Shown piece by piece: positions 62,076 through 64,000 of a DNA stretch of 64,000 bases. A program made the translations under genes and the position numbers. A model generated the notes under the pieces. It was not told where the DNA came from, ran no database searches, and saw only the letters and a program-made list of their open reading frames with translations. The stretch covers positions 534,474,394-534,538,393 of the forward strand of contig OY728143.1 of NCBI GenBank assembly GCA_963277665.1, read 5' to 3'. The stretch is from Viscum album (Eukaryota; Streptophyta; Magnoliopsida; Santalales; Viscaceae). Every line of letters begins with the position of its first letter. Within the stretch, counting starts at the first letter, position 1.

Positions 62076-64000
62076 TATTACACCCCGACCCAAGAATCCT
62101 AGATTCGGTGCATTATTTTAATACATAGGTATGATTACAATGAACCATGTCCTGAAGGAAAGACTATTTTGGCTGTTCTGGAAAATAGATTACATACATA
62201 AATGTTACATTAAAATTTTCAAAATACAACACAAAATAAATAATCCTTTCATAATGAAATTATTCTTTTAGTATAACCATCTATATCAATCATAATACAC
62301 ATCATGGAATCTTGGTAAAATAAAAAATAAGAAATGGGTGTTCTCATACGCTTAGTAAGGGTAAATAATTTAGCAGAAGCAGTAAAATTTTAAGGAACGA
62401 TGTGTAATAAAAACACAACAGCCTTTTAAATATATATATACCTATTATATAGAAAATATATCAAAAATTTCCATATAAACATGTACATGGATATTCTACT
62501 AATTGAATAATCACATGTAATAATTAATTTCATAATGAGGGAATGCCAAACACCGGACATCGTTACCACATTGTCCAGGACTCATGCCAAGGCTACGAAT
62601 AATTTTTTTCAGGCGTTGTGGAAAGAAACTAATTTTTTTCATTGGACCTAAAAAATCATGGAGGAGCTATAGCAGCCTCCACCCGGCACATAAAAAGTCC
62701 ACTCCATTCCTCATATGAAAATTTTGAAACATTACATAAACATTTGTATTAAAACTAGCTTACTAAATATCAATACTTCAACCATAAACCATTAAGGGTA
62801 TAAAAATAGAACATCTACAGTATTAAAATCATAACTCATTAAATTCAATATGGAATATTGTTTTAAAAAAAATCAACCATAATAAAGAATAATATCTAGT
62901 AATGGATGTTGACATATTTGAAAATGATCAGTAAAACCTTTTGAGAGAAATATCCCTTTTTGTGAAATAATTTAAAAGTCACACATTTATAAATGATGTC
63001 ATTTAAAATATATTTTTTTATAAAATTTTCCCATATAACATTGAAAACTTTTAATGGAATTAACAATTTATAATAATAATGCTCATATAAATAAATCCTT
63101 AAAACCATTTTGAGAACATGGATATTAATGAGAATTATTTAGAATAATAATTATTTAAAATAATTACAATGACGTTTTAGTTAATTACTACCTTAAAAGA
63201 ACCATTTTAAAATGTATTTTATGAAAAATGTACTTGGATAATAAATATTTCCCAAATAATACATAAACATACAAAATCTTGAAAAATAATGAGATTGAGG
63301 AATTGACCAATACCTAGCACTTTCGTTTGGTCGGGGGTAAGTTTAACCACCTGTATAATGACCATAGTATGTTATTAAATTATAACTAAACCATATTATT
63401 ATTTATTATATCGTAATAGAATCATTTATGACATTATACTACCCAGTTAATAATGATTTCCATGATAAATAAACATTTTGGGTAATAATCAATTTCTTAA
63501 TTGTATGTGTTTTAACTTTTTATTATTGATCATATCATTTTGATTATGAATTAAATATATCCATAATATAATTAATTATTTATACATAATATATATTTTG
63601 AATATAAATATGTATAATAGATATATATATGAAATTGAAAACACATTTTGTGGAGACGGTAGGCAGTATGTATGCATAAACAATGTTTCTGTTTTCATAT
63701 CGTATTGAACAAAAGTGAATAAGATATCTATAAGTATATACATATACATAAATATATATATATATATATCTAGTAATATTATTATTTCATATATTACATA
63801 CTTATTAATAATATATATTTTTATAATCATCATTGAATGGTGAACCTGGAAATGAATCTCATTGTGTCGTAAAGAAGGAACGTCGTACGTACACACGAGC
63901 GACAATATCATTTTTTAATGATTAAAAGGTGTGGAATTGGATGGTATATTAATTGTTAAGGGAAATTATCGTATTATTTTCATTATTTATATACATATTA
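62076..64000 (-). repeat. 5' LTR of gypsy V, truncated by the window
   Basis: Matches 55971-57215 in order, with about 0.7 kb extra at 62550-63250. It carries sub-repeat cores at 63651-63685 and 63865-63903 and a TA run at about 63750-63770. The rest of the LTR and the insertion flank lie outside the window. Confidence 0.75.

Larger units (their letters stand above)
55971..64000 (-). mobile_element. Gypsy V: long-LTR element with gag but no pol, 5' LTR cut by the window end
   Basis: On the minus strand, from right to left: 5' LTR (62076 to beyond 64000), PBS 62061-62073, gag with zinc knuckles, a non-coding stretch, PPT 59701-59716, and 3' LTR 59700-55971. The internal region is 2.4 kb and has no recognisable protease, RT or integrase. 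The LTR matches gypsy III, as does the sequence before the PPT, so the two are one family. It resembles plant TR-GAG elements; that label is inferred. Confidence 0.75.

Noticed and set aside
62076..62120. The plus-strand CACCCCGACC motif taken at first as a plus-strand LTR start
   Set aside because: The minus-strand reading gives an LTR end followed by TGGTATAATAGGG, a PBS, and the true LTR start with a PPT is at 59700, so the element is on the minus strand.
63576..63911. 111-codon minus-strand open frame rich in Ile and Tyr
   Set aside because: It is a translation of LTR sequence with TA and TATG runs, which give I/Y/M-rich peptides by chance.
1..64000. CRISPR arrays, bacterial operons, phage genes, rRNA genes
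   Set aside because: No regular short repeats with unique spacers, no long open frames with ribosome-binding sites and no rRNA-like stretches were seen. The element types are those of plant nuclear DNA.

Overview
The window looks like plant nuclear DNA made almost wholly of old, decayed LTR retrotransposons. It is very AT-rich and short of CG dinucleotides. No ordinary host gene, tRNA, rRNA or CRISPR array could be supported. The plant assignment rests on the element types: Ty3/gypsy chromovirus-type polyproteins, Ty1/copia polyproteins of the plant kind, primer-binding sites resembling TGGTATCAGAGC, and LTRs opening TGTAACACCCC or TGTAATGACCC. The species cannot be named. Every polyprotein is broken by stops and frameshifts, so all coding entries are pseudogenes recognised from conserved residues. 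Edges inferred by eye from repeat-to-repeat matches are approximate.

Layout. 1-2.0 kb: nothing recognised. 2.03-2.23 kb: a possible Athila-like gag scrap on the minus strand. About 2.2-9.17 kb: gypsy II on the plus strand (5' AT-rich flank, gag, protease, RT, RNase H, integrase), cut off just before its 3' end. 9.17-19.24 kb: gypsy I on the plus strand, with a 5'-truncated left LTR, PBS, gag-PR-RT-RH-INT with a chromodomain-like tail, PPT and a 3.0-kb right LTR. 19.24-26.7 kb: gypsy IV on the minus strand, with both LTRs, PBS, PPT, gag and pol. 27.0-34.6 kb: gypsy III on the plus strand, with LTRs, PBS and gag but no pol. 34.6-35.4 kb: a relic related to the gypsy II flank.

35.44-54.16 kb: a tandem Ty1/copia array on the minus strand, LTR-internal-LTR-internal-LTR, with three LTRs of about 2.0 kb. 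A tRNA-derived SINE with a 15-bp target-site duplication sits in one untranslated leader, and part of it is tandemly duplicated. 54.16-55.97 kb: unassigned AT-rich DNA. 55.97-64.0 kb: gypsy V on the minus strand, with LTRs of about 3.7 kb, PBS, PPT and a gag with zinc knuckles, but no pol. Its right LTR runs off the window.

The most interesting points are these. Gypsy III and V are relatives whose short internal regions both hold gag only and share a conserved non-coding stretch before the PPT, which suggests a non-autonomous gag-only (TR-GAG-like) family rather than two chance deletions. The copia array shares its middle LTR. The LTRs of III and V carry sub-repeats of about 200 bp around a CGTACGTAC-like core. 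I found no defence, metabolic or other non-transposon system.
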